A stretch of 8,057 bases of DNA from Fidelibacterota bacterium (GCA_002705605.1 PAJD01000021.1:75770-83826); one strand, 5' to 3'; shown: positions 1-7,349, counted from the first letter of the stretch. Notes: generated by a model from the sequence alone, not told the origin. Translations and numbers: made by a program.

Positions 1-633
1 ACAAAGGATTTATCAACTAAACATATTTTTTATATAATATCTGCGTTATTAGCATTACTATTCATGCTAATCACTCAAATTAATTACTACGCATTGCAAT
101 TTTTATTAATCATAATTTTACCACTATCAATTATATATAATATTTATTTAAAAAAAATCCCCTTAATTGGTAATTTTGTAACATCCATGTTACTGGGAAG
201 TATATTTTTTTTTAGTGAAATAGTTATGAATCAGACTAATCATATCCTTGTTTTGCCTTTTATATTATGCACCGCATTTAATTTTTTACGTGAAATGATT
301 AAGGATATGCATGACTATGAAGGTGATTTGTCTAATAATTATTGTACTGCTCCCATTTATTTTGGCAAATCAATAATGAATAAAATTATTATTATTTATT
401 GCTTCTGTTTAATGTTGATATGCTTGATACCTTATTTTGTATTTCAAGTAAATATTAGTTTTTTATTATTATTAATAATAATAATTGAGATTCCATTATT
501 ATATTCAGTATTTTTACTTAGTAAATTTCCCAATAAAACGACCTATAAATATTTAAGTGATTTATTAAAATATTTATGTCTAGGAGGATTATTAATTATC
601 GTGTTAACTAAAGATTCAAATATTTATGTCTGA
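1..633 (+). CDS. UbiA-family prenyltransferase, C-terminal part (5' truncated)
   Basis: This is an integral-membrane prenyltransferase of the UbiA superfamily, which transfers a polyprenyl chain from its diphosphate to an acceptor. The frame is open from base 1, so the true start lies outside the window and 210 residues remain. An internal ATG at 64 is not the real start. Visible residues 46-58 hold the YNxxLKxxPLIGN signature. Residues 97-109 (R97, E98, K101, D102, D105, D109) form the second Asp-rich, Mg-diphosphate-binding motif, followed by APIYFGK at 117-123. The first Asp-rich motif should be in the missing N-terminal part. Several hydrophobic helices flank these motifs (about 10-45, 56-75, 82-96, 127-150, 152-174). 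The pattern most resembles geranylgeranylglycerol-phosphate geranylgeranyltransferase-like members, but menaquinone or other quinone prenyltransferases cannot be excluded, so the acceptor is unknown. Its last 8 bases overlap dnaE. Confidence 0.8.
   Translation, partial: TKDLSTKHIFYIISALLALLFMLITQINYYALQFLLIIILPLSIIYNIYLKKIPLIGNFVTSMLLGSIFFFSEIVMNQTNHILVLPFILCTAFNFLREMIKDMHDYEGDLSNNYCTAPIYFGKSIMNKIIIIYCFCLMLICLIPYFVFQVNISFLLLLIIIIEIPLLYSVFLLSKFPNKTTYKYLSDLLKYLCLGGLLIIVLTKDSNIYV
568..631 (+). repeat. 14-bp direct repeat pair at the dnaE start
   Basis: AAATATTTATGTCT occurs at 568-581 and again at 618-631, 50 bases apart. The second copy contains the dnaE start codon (ATG at 626). The first copy contains an ATG at 576 that opens an 11-codon frame ending with TAA at 609-611, just before dnaE, and that frame begins with tandem AGG codons after its serine codon. 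Both copies lie inside the prenyltransferase coding sequence. A repeat this long could arise by chance in such AT-rich DNA, so any function is speculative. Confidence 0.35.
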
Positions 634-3600
634 TTTTATACATCTTCATAATCATTCTGATTATTCTCTCTTAGATGCTGCGCAAACCGTAGAAACAATG
701 TGTAATCGTGTTGCAGATCTTAAAATGGATAGTATCGCGATTACAGAGCATGGTAATTTATTTTCTATGATACCATTTTATAAGTCAGCAATTAAGGCGG
801 GCATTAAGCCTATAATTGGGTGTGAAATGTATGTGGCTGTTAATAAACACACCGATAGGCAATTGGTAACGCTCGATACAGGGAAGCGTAAAAATTATTA
901 TCATTTAGTTTTATTAGCAATGAACCAGACGGGATATAAAAATTTATTAGCCTTAACATCAATTGGTTATTTAAATGGATTTTATTATCGTCCAAGAATT
1001 GACAAAGATTTATTAAAAGAATTTAATGAAGGCTTAATCGCTACCTCGGCTTGTCTAGCTGGTGAAGTTACTTCATATGCAGCATCAGGAAATTACGAAG
1101 AAGCAAAAAATGCTGCTTTATCATATCAAAAAATTTTTAATAAAAGATTTTATATAGAATTACAAAATCATAATCTTGCAGAAGAAAAAGCATCTCATAA
1201 AATATTAAAAAAATTATCAAAAGAATTAAATATCCCTCTGATTGCAACAAATGATTGTCATTATTGTCTTGAAGAACATTCTAATGCACATGATGTTTTG
1301 TTTTGCCTTGGAACTGGCAAAGATAGAGACGATATAAATAGATTAAAATATGAACCCAATCAATTTTATATTAAATCAACAGATGAAATGTATGAAATTT
1401 TTAAAGATGTACCAGAAGCCTTAGAAAACACCTTGGCTGTAGCTGAACAATGCGATGTTGAAATTCCTCTTGGTAATTATCATTTACCAGCTTATCCACT
1501 GCCAGATGAAGAAACAAACCCAGATAAATATTTAGAGAAACTATGTATTGAGGGTTTAAAGAAAAAATATAAAAATATATCAAAAACTATAAAAGAAAGA
1601 TTGCAATATGAATTATCTGTAATTAAAAAAATGGGTTATGCTGGTTATTTTTTAATTACTCAGGACTTTGTTAATTATGCGATTAAAAATAATATTCCAG
1701 TTGGTCCTGGCAGAGGTTCTGCAGCAGGATCAATTGTTGCATATTGCACTGGCATTACTAATATTGACCCTTTAAAATATAATTTGCTATTTGAAAGATT
1801 TTTAAATCCAGAAAGAGTAACAATGCCTGATATTGATATTGATTTTTGTATTGAGGGTCGCGAAAGTGTTATTAAATATATTAAAGAAAAATATGGATAT
1901 GACTCGGTTGCACAAATAATTACTTTTGGAACAATGAAAGCAAAATCAGTTGTCAGAGATGTAGGGAGAGTTTTAGGTATTAGTTATGCTGAAGTTGATA
2001 AAATTGCAAAATTAATTCCCAATGAACCTAAAATAACATTAGAAAAGGCATTAAAACAAAATGCTGAACTGAAAGAAGTATCTTCGAAAAGCAAAGTCTA
2101 TGAAGAATTAATTGAATATTCAAAAATATTAGAGGGATGCCATCGTCATGCTTCAACACATGCTGCTGGTGTTGTCATAGCTCCAGGTCCATTGCAAGAT
2201 TATGTCTCTTTATTTCAAAATCCTTCAAATCAAGAAATCACAACACAAGCAGATATGAATGCTCTAGAAGAATTAGGTTTACTCAAAATGGATTTTTTAG
2301 GGCTAAGAAATTTAACAGTTATAAAAAAAACTACAGATTTAATTAAAACTAGACATAATAAAGCAATTGATATTAACTCCATTGATTGCAATGACCCCAT
2401 TGTATATGAAACAATTTTTCAACCAGGCGTTACCATTGGAATTTTTCAATTTGAATCTGATGGGATGAGAGAAAATTTATTAAATTTAAAGCCAACGTGT
2501 TTTGAAGATTTAATTGTAATGAATGCTCTCTATCGTCCAGGGCCCATGTCCAATATTCCTGAATATATTGCAAGAAAACATGGCAATTCTGAAACAACCT
2601 ATATCCATTCTAGTTTAAAACACATATTAAAAGAAACATACGGTATTATTGTTTATCAAGAACAAGTGATGCAAATTTGTTCTGAGGTCGGTGGTTTTAG
2701 TTTAGGTGAAGCAGATATAGTTAGGCGAGCAATGGGTAAGAAAAAGAAAAATTTAATGGCATCATATAAATTGAAATTTGTTGAGGGTGCAGAAAAAAAT
2801 AATATTAATAAAAAGCAAGCTGTTGAAATTTTTGAATTATTAGAAAAATTCGCAGAATATGGCTTTGTAAAAAGTCATTCAGCAGCATATGCAATGATTG
2901 CATACCACACAGCGTGGTTAAAAACCTATTATCCCATTGAATTTTTAACAGCTAATATTTCATCTGATATTAATGATACAGATCGAGTTGTGAAATTAAT
3001 TTTAGAATGTAAAAGAATGAATATTAATATTAATACCCCCAATGTTAATCTATCAAATACTGATTTTAGTATTATTGATGATAATACTATCCAATATGGA
3101 TTGTCTGCAATAAAAAATATTGGGAAAAAAGCTTCAGATGTGCTAGTTGATTTTAGAATAAAAAATGGTCAATTTAAATCTATTTTTGATGTAGCCAAAA
3201 TTAAACCCTCAATTAACAAAAAAGTTTTAGAAAGTTTAATTCTATCTGGTGCATGCGATCAATTGTATGAACATCGGTCAGAAATGTTTAACTCCCTAGA
3301 TATCATTGTAGATTTTATTAATAAATATAATAAAACAGAAAACATACATCAATCTACCCTATTTTCATCAACTGACTTAGCTATCACTACACCTGATTTA
3401 GTTCAGAAAGACCCCTGGAGTAAGGATGAATGTTTAAAGTATGAAAAAGAATTATTAGGATTTTATTTATCTGATAATCCTCTTTTAAAATATTCTGATG
3501 ATTTAGAAGAAATAATGAATAAAAAATTTTTAAAACAGCCCTATATATCAACAGCGGGTATCGTTTCCGATATTGTTTATCGTTTTGATAAAAATGGTAA

Positions 3601-4048
3601 TAAATGGTCGCTTATATCATTAGACACCTTAACTGAGACATTACAGCTCTATGCTTTTAATGAAACCTTTTTAAAGTATGATGAAATAATAAAAAAAGAT
3701 CAACTATTATATATAATTGGTAAAAATTTTAATCAAAATGAAAATGAAAGAATTTCTAGAATTATTGTAAATAAATTATTTATTATTAATAAAGAATTAA
3801 AAAGTTTGTTAACTCAAAATATTAATATTGCGATTGATTATAATAATAATAATAAGCAAATTATTAATAAAATCGAAAAATTATCAAAAAAATATTTAGG
3901 TGATTATAGTTTAATAGTACACCTCAAATCTCTAAAAGGTAATCATCAAAAAGTTTTAATCAATAAAATAAAATTTTCTATATCAAGTGAATCATTAGTA
4001 GAATTAAAAACAATTTTCGGACCCTATAATGTTTGGTTATCAAGTTAA
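626..4048 (+). CDS. dnaE: DNA polymerase III subunit alpha (DnaE)
   Basis: This is the catalytic subunit of the replicative DNA polymerase III holoenzyme, 1140 residues and full length for the DnaE1 type. Residues 4-215 are an N-terminal PHP domain with its metal-ligand motifs in place: HLHNH at 6-10, EHGN at 41-44, GCE at 65-67, YYH at 91-93, QNH at 180-182 and NDCH at 209-212. The polymerase core has the GPGRGSAAGS loop (360-369), the catalytic pair D402 and D404 in PDIDID, and the third aspartate D556 in KMDFLG. QSTLF at 909-913 fits the QxxLF beta-clamp-binding motif. An OB fold follows at about 973-1052, then a C-terminal domain ending at NVWLSS. The linker carries four Asn from a (TAA)5 repeat at 3841-3855. 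The ATG at 626 is the only usable start, because a stop in this frame lies at 605-607. It overlaps the upstream gene by 8 bases with no Shine-Dalgarno site nearby, which suggests translational coupling. The stop codon shares one base with the dtd start. Confidence 0.98.
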   Translation: MSDFIHLHNHSDYSLLDAAQTVETMCNRVADLKMDSIAITEHGNLFSMIPFYKSAIKAGIKPIIGCEMYVAVNKHTDRQLVTLDTGKRKNYYHLVLLAMNQTGYKNLLALTSIGYLNGFYYRPRIDKDLLKEFNEGLIATSACLAGEVTSYAASGNYEEAKNAALSYQKIFNKRFYIELQNHNLAEEKASHKILKKLSKELNIPLIATNDCHYCLEEHSNAHDVLFCLGTGKDRDDINRLKYEPNQFYIKSTDEMYEIFKDVPEALENTLAVAEQCDVEIPLGNYHLPAYPLPDEETNPDKYLEKLCIEGLKKKYKNISKTIKERLQYELSVIKKMGYAGYFLITQDFVNYAIKNNIPVGPGRGSAAGSIVAYCTGITNIDPLKYNLLFERFLNPERVTMPDIDIDFCIEGRESVIKYIKEKYGYDSVAQIITFGTMKAKSVVRDVGRVLGISYAEVDKIAKLIPNEPKITLEKALKQNAELKEVSSKSKVYEELIEYSKILEGCHRHASTHAAGVVIAPGPLQDYVSLFQNPSNQEITTQADMNALEELGLLKMDFLGLRNLTVIKKTTDLIKTRHNKAIDINSIDCNDPIVYETIFQPGVTIGIFQFESDGMRENLLNLKPTCFEDLIVMNALYRPGPMSNIPEYIARKHGNSETTYIHSSLKHILKETYGIIVYQEQVMQICSEVGGFSLGEADIVRRAMGKKKKNLMASYKLKFVEGAEKNNINKKQAVEIFELLEKFAEYGFVKSHSAAYAMIAYHTAWLKTYYPIEFLTANISSDINDTDRVVKLILECKRMNININTPNVNLSNTDFSIIDDNTIQYGLSAIKNIGKKASDVLVDFRIKNGQFKSIFDVAKIKPSINKKVLESLILSGACDQLYEHRSEMFNSLDIIVDFINKYNKTENIHQSTLFSSTDLAITTPDLVQKDPWSKDECLKYEKELLGFYLSDNPLLKYSDDLEEIMNKKFLKQPYISTAGIVSDIVYRFDKNGNKWSLISLDTLTETLQLYAFNETFLKYDEIIKKDQLLYIIGKNFNQNENERISRIIVNKLFIINKELKSLLTQNINIAIDYNNNNKQIINKIEKLSKKYLGDYSLIVHLKSLKGNHQKVLINKIKFSISSESLVELKTIFGPYNVWLSS

Positions 4049-4491
4049 TGCGTATTTTATTACAAAGAGTTAGTCAAGCATCTGTTCTTATTAATAATAA
4101 TCATTTCAGCTCTATTGATAAGGGACTATTGGTTTTTTTAGGTATCCAAACCGGTGATGGATTGCAAGATATTCAATATCTTACACGTAAAATTGTTCAA
4201 CTAAGAATCTTTAATGACAATAAGGGATTGATGAACCTGTCTATACTAGATAAAAAATACTCTCTTATGCTGGTTAGCCAATTTACGCTTTATGGTAATT
4301 GTAAAAAAGGTAATCGCCCTAGCTTTATTAATGCTGAAAAACCAAAAAAAGCAAAAATATTATATCAATTATTTATTGATGAATTAAAAAAATATAATAT
4401 TAATTTAGCAACAGGTAAATTTGGAGCAAATATGACAATTAATTTAACTAATAATGGCCCGGTAACGCTATGGATTGATTCTAATGAATAG
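4048..4491 (+). CDS. dtd: D-aminoacyl-tRNA deacylase
   Basis: Dtd hydrolyses D-amino acids from mischarged tRNAs, and glycine from tRNA-Ala, keeping protein synthesis homochiral. It acts as a cytoplasmic homodimer. The 147-residue length is normal for the DTD1 family. The N-terminus [13 protein letters not shown] is typical. SQFTLYG at 77-83 contains the conserved active-site threonine T80, and NNGPVTLWI at 135-143 contains the Gly-cisPro motif (G137-P138) that rejects L-amino acids. GNRPSF at 88-93 and TGKFGANM at 122-129 are also family hallmarks. An in-frame ATG at 4033 would add five residues that do not belong to the family, so I chose the ATG at 4048, which shares its A with the dnaE stop (TAATG). 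This arrangement implies termination-reinitiation after dnaE. The 3' end overlaps the next gene by 8 bases. Confidence 0.96.
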   Translation: MRILLQRVSQASVLINNNHFSSIDKGLLVFLGIQTGDGLQDIQYLTRKIVQLRIFNDNKGLMNLSILDKKYSLMLVSQFTLYGNCKKGNRPSFINAEKPKKAKILYQLFIDELKKYNINLATGKFGANMTINLTNNGPVTLWIDSNE

Positions 4492-4888
4492 GCCTATTCG
4501 CATTTTAATGGCAAAACCTGGCTTAGATGGTCATGATCGGGGTATTAAAATTTTAGCTCGTGCTTATCGTGATGCAGGAATGGAGGTTATTTATTTAGGA
4601 TTAAGACAAACCCCTTCTATGATTGTCAGTGCTGCCATACAAGAAGATGTTGATGTTATTGCTATATCTGTTTTGAGTGGTGCACACATGACAATCTTTC
4701 CTAAAATATTAGAATTGTTAAATAAAGAAGGAATTAATGATATTTTATTAACAGGCGGTGGCATTATTCCTCAAAATGATATGGATGAATTAAAAAAAAT
4801 AGGTGTTGGTCAGCTCTTTGGTCCGGGGACACCTGTTAAAGATTCATTGGAATACATCGTTTCATGGTTTAATAAAAATAAAGATTAA
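4484..4888 (+). CDS. Methylmalonyl-CoA mutase cobalamin-binding subunit (stand-alone B12 domain)
   Basis: This 134-residue protein is a lone B12-binding Rossmann domain, equivalent to the C-terminal part of full-length methylmalonyl-CoA mutase and to the small subunit of split mutases (often called McmA2). With a separate TIM-barrel subunit, not in this window, it would interconvert methylmalonyl-CoA and succinyl-CoA in propionate or odd-chain/branched-chain metabolism. Residues 15-20 (DGHDRG) give the DxHxxG motif whose H17 is the lower axial cobalt ligand. SVLSGAH at 62-68 contains the SxL motif, TGGG at 90-93 is the third signature, and FGPGT at 112-116 closes the domain. [10 protein letters not shown] and RQTPSMI are characteristic of the mutase rather than of methionine synthase or corrinoid methyltransferases. 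A TTG at 4475 could extend the frame by three residues, but the ATG at 4484 gives a normal N-terminus and an 8-base overlap with dtd. Confidence 0.92.
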   Translation: MNRPIRILMAKPGLDGHDRGIKILARAYRDAGMEVIYLGLRQTPSMIVSAAIQEDVDVIAISVLSGAHMTIFPKILELLNKEGINDILLTGGGIIPQNDMDELKKIGVGQLFGPGTPVKDSLEYIVSWFNKNKD

Positions 4889-4890
4889 TT

Positions 4891-5511
4891 GTGCTTCTGA
4901 AAGAATTAGAAACAATATTTGCAAATGATTTTAGTAGTCCAGTCTTCCCTATATTGGCAGAATATTATTTACAAGATAATCAATTGGATCGTGCTTTAAA
5001 AGTATGTGAAATAGGTTTAAAACATAGCGTAAATAATATGCATGGAAAATTCATCTTAAGTAAGGTCTTAATTAAAGAAAATAAATTCAAAGAAGCAGAG
5101 AAAAAACTAAAGGCAATTGCTAAAGATTCTCTTAACGTAGAAGGATTATTTTTATTAATTGATATTTCGATTAAATTAAATAGAAGTACGAGCACAATTA
5201 AACAATATGTTGAAAAATTAAATAACCTATTACCAGAACATAAAAAAGTTAAACAATATAAAAAAAAATATTTATTACCTAAAAAAAATAATCAAGCAAC
5301 AAAGCCTATAGCTAACATTGAAAAAAAATCAACTTCTGTTAACATAGATGATAAATTAGCCACTAAAACCATGTATAATTTATTATATACACAAAAAAAA
5401 TATTACCATGCTCTAGAGGTGTTAAACATTATGAGTTTACATAAAAAAAATATGCAGTTTATCAAAAAAAATAAACCTGATTTACTGAACAAAATTAATA
5501 AAAGGAGTTAA
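4891..5511 (+). CDS. TPR-repeat protein, function unknown
   Basis: A 206-residue soluble, lysine-rich protein with no signal peptide or membrane segment. The N-terminal part (about 15-118) folds as roughly three tetratricopeptide repeats: 16-49 (AEYYLQDNQLDRALKVCEIGL is the clearest helix pair), 50-83 and 84-118. TPRs mediate protein-protein contacts, and no catalytic motif is visible. A charged linker (about 119-155) leads to an isolated helix pair at 157-180 (ATKTMYNLLYTQKKYYHALEVL). It looks like a degenerate TPR of the 'T-x-TMAxLYxxQGxYxxAL' kind seen at the C-terminus of TPR proteins in FCB-group bacteria; this comparison is from memory. The start is GTG at 4891, two bases after the preceding stop. 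A stop at 4879-4881 bars any earlier start, and the next in-frame ATG (residue 50) would delete the first repeat. Position suggests co-transcription with the B12 subunit and the peptidase. The 3' half is rich in A8-A9 tracts. Confidence 0.75.
   Translation: MLLKELETIFANDFSSPVFPILAEYYLQDNQLDRALKVCEIGLKHSVNNMHGKFILSKVLIKENKFKEAEKKLKAIAKDSLNVEGLFLLIDISIKLNRSTSTIKQYVEKLNNLLPEHKKVKQYKKKYLLPKKNNQATKPIANIEKKSTSVNIDDKLATKTMYNLLYTQKKYYHALEVLNIMSLHKKNMQFIKKNKPDLLNKINKRS
5260..5471 (+). repeat. Cluster of six poly-A tracts inside the TPR gene
   Basis: Runs of eight or nine A occur at 5260-5268, 5281-5288, 5321-5328, 5393-5400, 5443-5450 and 5464-5471. All are in frame and mostly encode Lys-Lys(-Lys) in the linker and C-terminal part. 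Such tracts are prone to slippage in replication, transcription and sequencing. The frame is intact in this copy. Lysine-rich coding in an AT-rich genome may be the whole explanation. Confidence 0.6.
5501..5507 (+). promoter_or_regulatory. Shine-Dalgarno site of the Xaa-Pro peptidase gene
   Basis: AAAGGAG lies nine bases before the ATG at 5517, within the last codons of the TPR gene. It is the only well-placed strong Shine-Dalgarno sequence found before any of the eight starts in the window, so it both supports this start and stands out from the neighbours. Confidence 0.75.
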
Positions 5512-5516
5512 TTATT

Positions 5517-6590
5517 ATGTCTTTTAATAAAAGAGTAGACTTGTTCAAACAAAAAATTTCTGAACACAATTTAGATGGTGCATACATTACAAATCTTACA
5601 AATATTAGATATCTAACTGGTTTTACTGGCTCTGCAGGCTCACTATTAATATTAGATAATAAACACTATTTTTTTACTGATGGAAGATATATTGAGCAAA
5701 GTAAAAACCAAGTCAAAAATTGTGATATACATATTACTGGTTCAACACATTATCAAGCAATTCATTCAAAAAAACTAATCAATAATGATAGTAAAATTGG
5801 TTTTGAATCAGATTATATGTCTGTTGGTTTATTTAATCAGTTAAACAAAACACTACATTATATAAATTGGCAACCATTTAGTGGTATTATAGAAAAAATT
5901 GCAGCTGTTAAAGATAGCCTAGAAATTGAATCCTTGCAAACTGCTATTGATATTACCGATGAAGTGTTCTTGCAAATAATTCCTGATCTTAAAGAAGGTG
6001 CTATCGAAAAAGAAATAGCAGCAAAAATATCTTATTTATTTAAAATGAATGGCGCTGAAGGAGATAGCTATGAATCAATTATTGGCAGCGGTTTTCTTGG
6101 TGCTCTTCCTCATGCCCGACCCACAGACAAAAAGTTTGAAACAGGTGATTTCGTGGTAATGGATTTTGGTGCACTGTATAATGGGTATCATGCAGATATG
6201 ACAAGAACCGTTGTAATAGGCAAGGCATCATCAAAACATAAAGAAATTTATGATATTGTACTTGAGTCGCAATTATCAGGAATTAAAACAGCAAAAGCAG
6301 GTGTTACTGGAGAGGCTGTAGATAAAGCCTGCAGAGATATCATTGAAAAAGCTGGTTATGGAGATAAGTTTATTCATTCCACCGGTCATGGTATTGGGTT
6401 AGAGGTGCACACTTATCCTCGTCTAAGTCACTTAAATAAAAATCCATTATTAGAAAACTATGTTGTTACCATTGAACCCGGAATATATTTAGAAAACTGG
6501 GGTGGAGTGCGTATCGAAGATGATTGCTTAATTAAGCAAGACAAATGTTTGCCAATGAATCAATCAACTAAAGAAATGTTAATTTTATAA
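5517..6590 (+). CDS. Xaa-Pro peptidase, M24 (aminopeptidase P-like) family
   Basis: A cytoplasmic dimetal peptidase that cleaves bonds next to proline in short peptides, 357 residues, the usual length for the short PepP/PepQ-like group. Residues 3-130 form the creatinase-type N-terminal domain (NIRYLTGFTGSAG at 29-41, FFTDGRY at 52-58). Residues 137-350 form the pita-bread catalytic domain. All five expected metal ligands are present: D216 (MDFGA), D227 (HADMTRT), H291 (STGHGIGL), E320 (TIEPGIY) and E334 (VRIEDD). The catalytic histidines H199 (ALPHARPT) and H298 (EVHTYPR) are also conserved. No signal peptide is seen. The start follows the TPR stop by five bases and has a strong ribosome-binding site. 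Sequence alone does not separate aminopeptidase P (PepP) from prolidase (PepQ). The GFTGSAG segment favours the aminopeptidase P-like branch. Confidence 0.93.
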   Translation: MSFNKRVDLFKQKISEHNLDGAYITNLTNIRYLTGFTGSAGSLLILDNKHYFFTDGRYIEQSKNQVKNCDIHITGSTHYQAIHSKKLINNDSKIGFESDYMSVGLFNQLNKTLHYINWQPFSGIIEKIAAVKDSLEIESLQTAIDITDEVFLQIIPDLKEGAIEKEIAAKISYLFKMNGAEGDSYESIIGSGFLGALPHARPTDKKFETGDFVVMDFGALYNGYHADMTRTVVIGKASSKHKEIYDIVLESQLSGIKTAKAGVTGEAVDKACRDIIEKAGYGDKFIHSTGHGIGLEVHTYPRLSHLNKNPLLENYVVTIEPGIYLENWGGVRIEDDCLIKQDKCLPMNQSTKEMLIL

Positions 6591-6623
6591 TTACGCTAGA
6601 AATTCAAACTTTAAACGTATTTC

Positions 6624-7349
6624 ATGAAACCATTATCAACTGAATTATTATACTATTTCCATAATTTACTAACATTTATTATGATCGGCGTGTGGATTGT
6701 TTTTTCTTTTATTGGCTATAAATTAAAAAATCAAAAAACAATTACAAAAATTTCATATGGATTAATTGGCTTTTCAATTCTTCAAGAAATTATGGATTAT
6801 ACGAACAGAATCTTTTTAGATGAGCTATATGTGATTTCGTTATCTACAGACCTTCCACTACAATTTTGTAGTATAGGGTATTACTTTTCAATCATTGGAA
6901 TCATTATGTCTGTATCAGAAAAAAAATATAATATTAAATTTGAACAATTTATTTTTGATTGTGCATATGTTTTAGGTTTTGGTGGTGCATTACAAGCTAT
7001 GATCACTGTTGATTTAACAGGAATCAATAATATGATCGGCTCGTTTGCATTAAATTGGCAACATTCAATAATAATATTAAACGTTTTATGGCTAATTTTT
7101 GCTTATAATAAGCGTTTCAATTTACGCGGCGTATTGAATGCTTTTATATTTATGAACCTTGCTATTATTCCTGTTGGAATCATTAATTACTTCTTAAGCG
7201 CAAATTATATGTTTGTTTGCTCACCGCCAAACGTCAACAACCCACTTCTGATTGGTGATTGGCCGATATATTTAATTATATTAGAGTTTGTTTATTTTTT
7301 ATATATATTAATACTATATCTTCCATTTAAACTGCTCCATAAAAAATAA
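6624..7349 (+). CDS. YwaF/TIGR02206-family (TMEM164-like) membrane protein
   Basis: A 241-residue polytopic membrane protein with about seven predicted helices (13-31, 43-60, 78-97, 108-126, 146-162, 168-191, 214-236). Family landmarks are LPLQFCSIG at 77-85, LGFGGALQAMIT at 117-128, WQHS at 145-148, NYMFVCSPP at 194-202 and GDWPIYLIILE at 211-221. These match the bacterial YwaF/TIGR02206 proteins, whose biochemical role is unsettled. Human TMEM164, placed in the same group, has been reported as a cysteine acyltransferase of ether phospholipids. C82 and H147 here occupy plausible equivalents of its active-site Cys and His, but that mapping is my inference. The ATG at 6624 is used because a stop in this frame lies at 6612-6614. 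No Shine-Dalgarno site is visible, and the 33-base gap from the peptidase gene shows no clear promoter or hairpin. The 3' end enters an AT-rich inverted repeat. Confidence 0.82.
   Translation: MKPLSTELLYYFHNLLTFIMIGVWIVFSFIGYKLKNQKTITKISYGLIGFSILQEIMDYTNRIFLDELYVISLSTDLPLQFCSIGYYFSIIGIIMSVSEKKYNIKFEQFIFDCAYVLGFGGALQAMITVDLTGINNMIGSFALNWQHSIIILNVLWLIFAYNKRFNLRGVLNAFIFMNLAIIPVGIINYFLSANYMFVCSPPNVNNPLLIGDWPIYLIILEFVYFLYILILYLPFKLLHKK

Noticed and set aside
150..213. A8 and T9 homopolymer runs in the prenyltransferase
   Set aside because: They encode Lys and Phe in membrane-protein sequence and the frame is intact; similar single runs occur elsewhere in the window.
1401..1583. 60-codon open frame on the minus strand
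   Set aside because: It lies wholly inside dnaE, shows no domain-like composition and has no start signals; it is a shadow of the coding strand.
2137..2346. 69-codon open frame on the plus strand
   Set aside because: It overlaps the conserved dnaE catalytic core in another frame and encodes a Cys/Ser/Arg-rich nonsense-like peptide.
3841..3855. (TAA)5 microsatellite in dnaE
   Set aside because: It encodes a short Asn run in a flexible linker after the OB fold; low-complexity AT-rich coding is a sufficient explanation.
4033..4047. Upstream in-frame ATG for dtd
   Set aside because: It would add five residues before the canonical MRILLQRV start and deepen the overlap with dnaE; the TAATG junction at 4048 is more natural.
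4166..4182. Perfect 17-bp palindrome AAGATATTCAATATCTT
   Set aside because: It lies within dtd coding sequence, and eight-base arms are expected a few times by chance in 8 kb of such AT-rich DNA; no regulatory context is visible.
4475..4483. TTG start for the B12-binding subunit
   Set aside because: The ATG at 4484 gives a normal family N-terminus and a typical 8-base overlap; three extra residues have no support.
4980..5195. 71-codon open frame on the minus strand
   Set aside because: It is antisense to the TPR repeats, and its Leu/Phe-rich content follows from complementing Lys/Glu-rich codons.
6591..6623. Short gap between the peptidase and YwaF-like genes as a promoter or terminator
   Set aside because: No convincing -35/-10 pair, dyad or T-tract is visible in the 33 bases.
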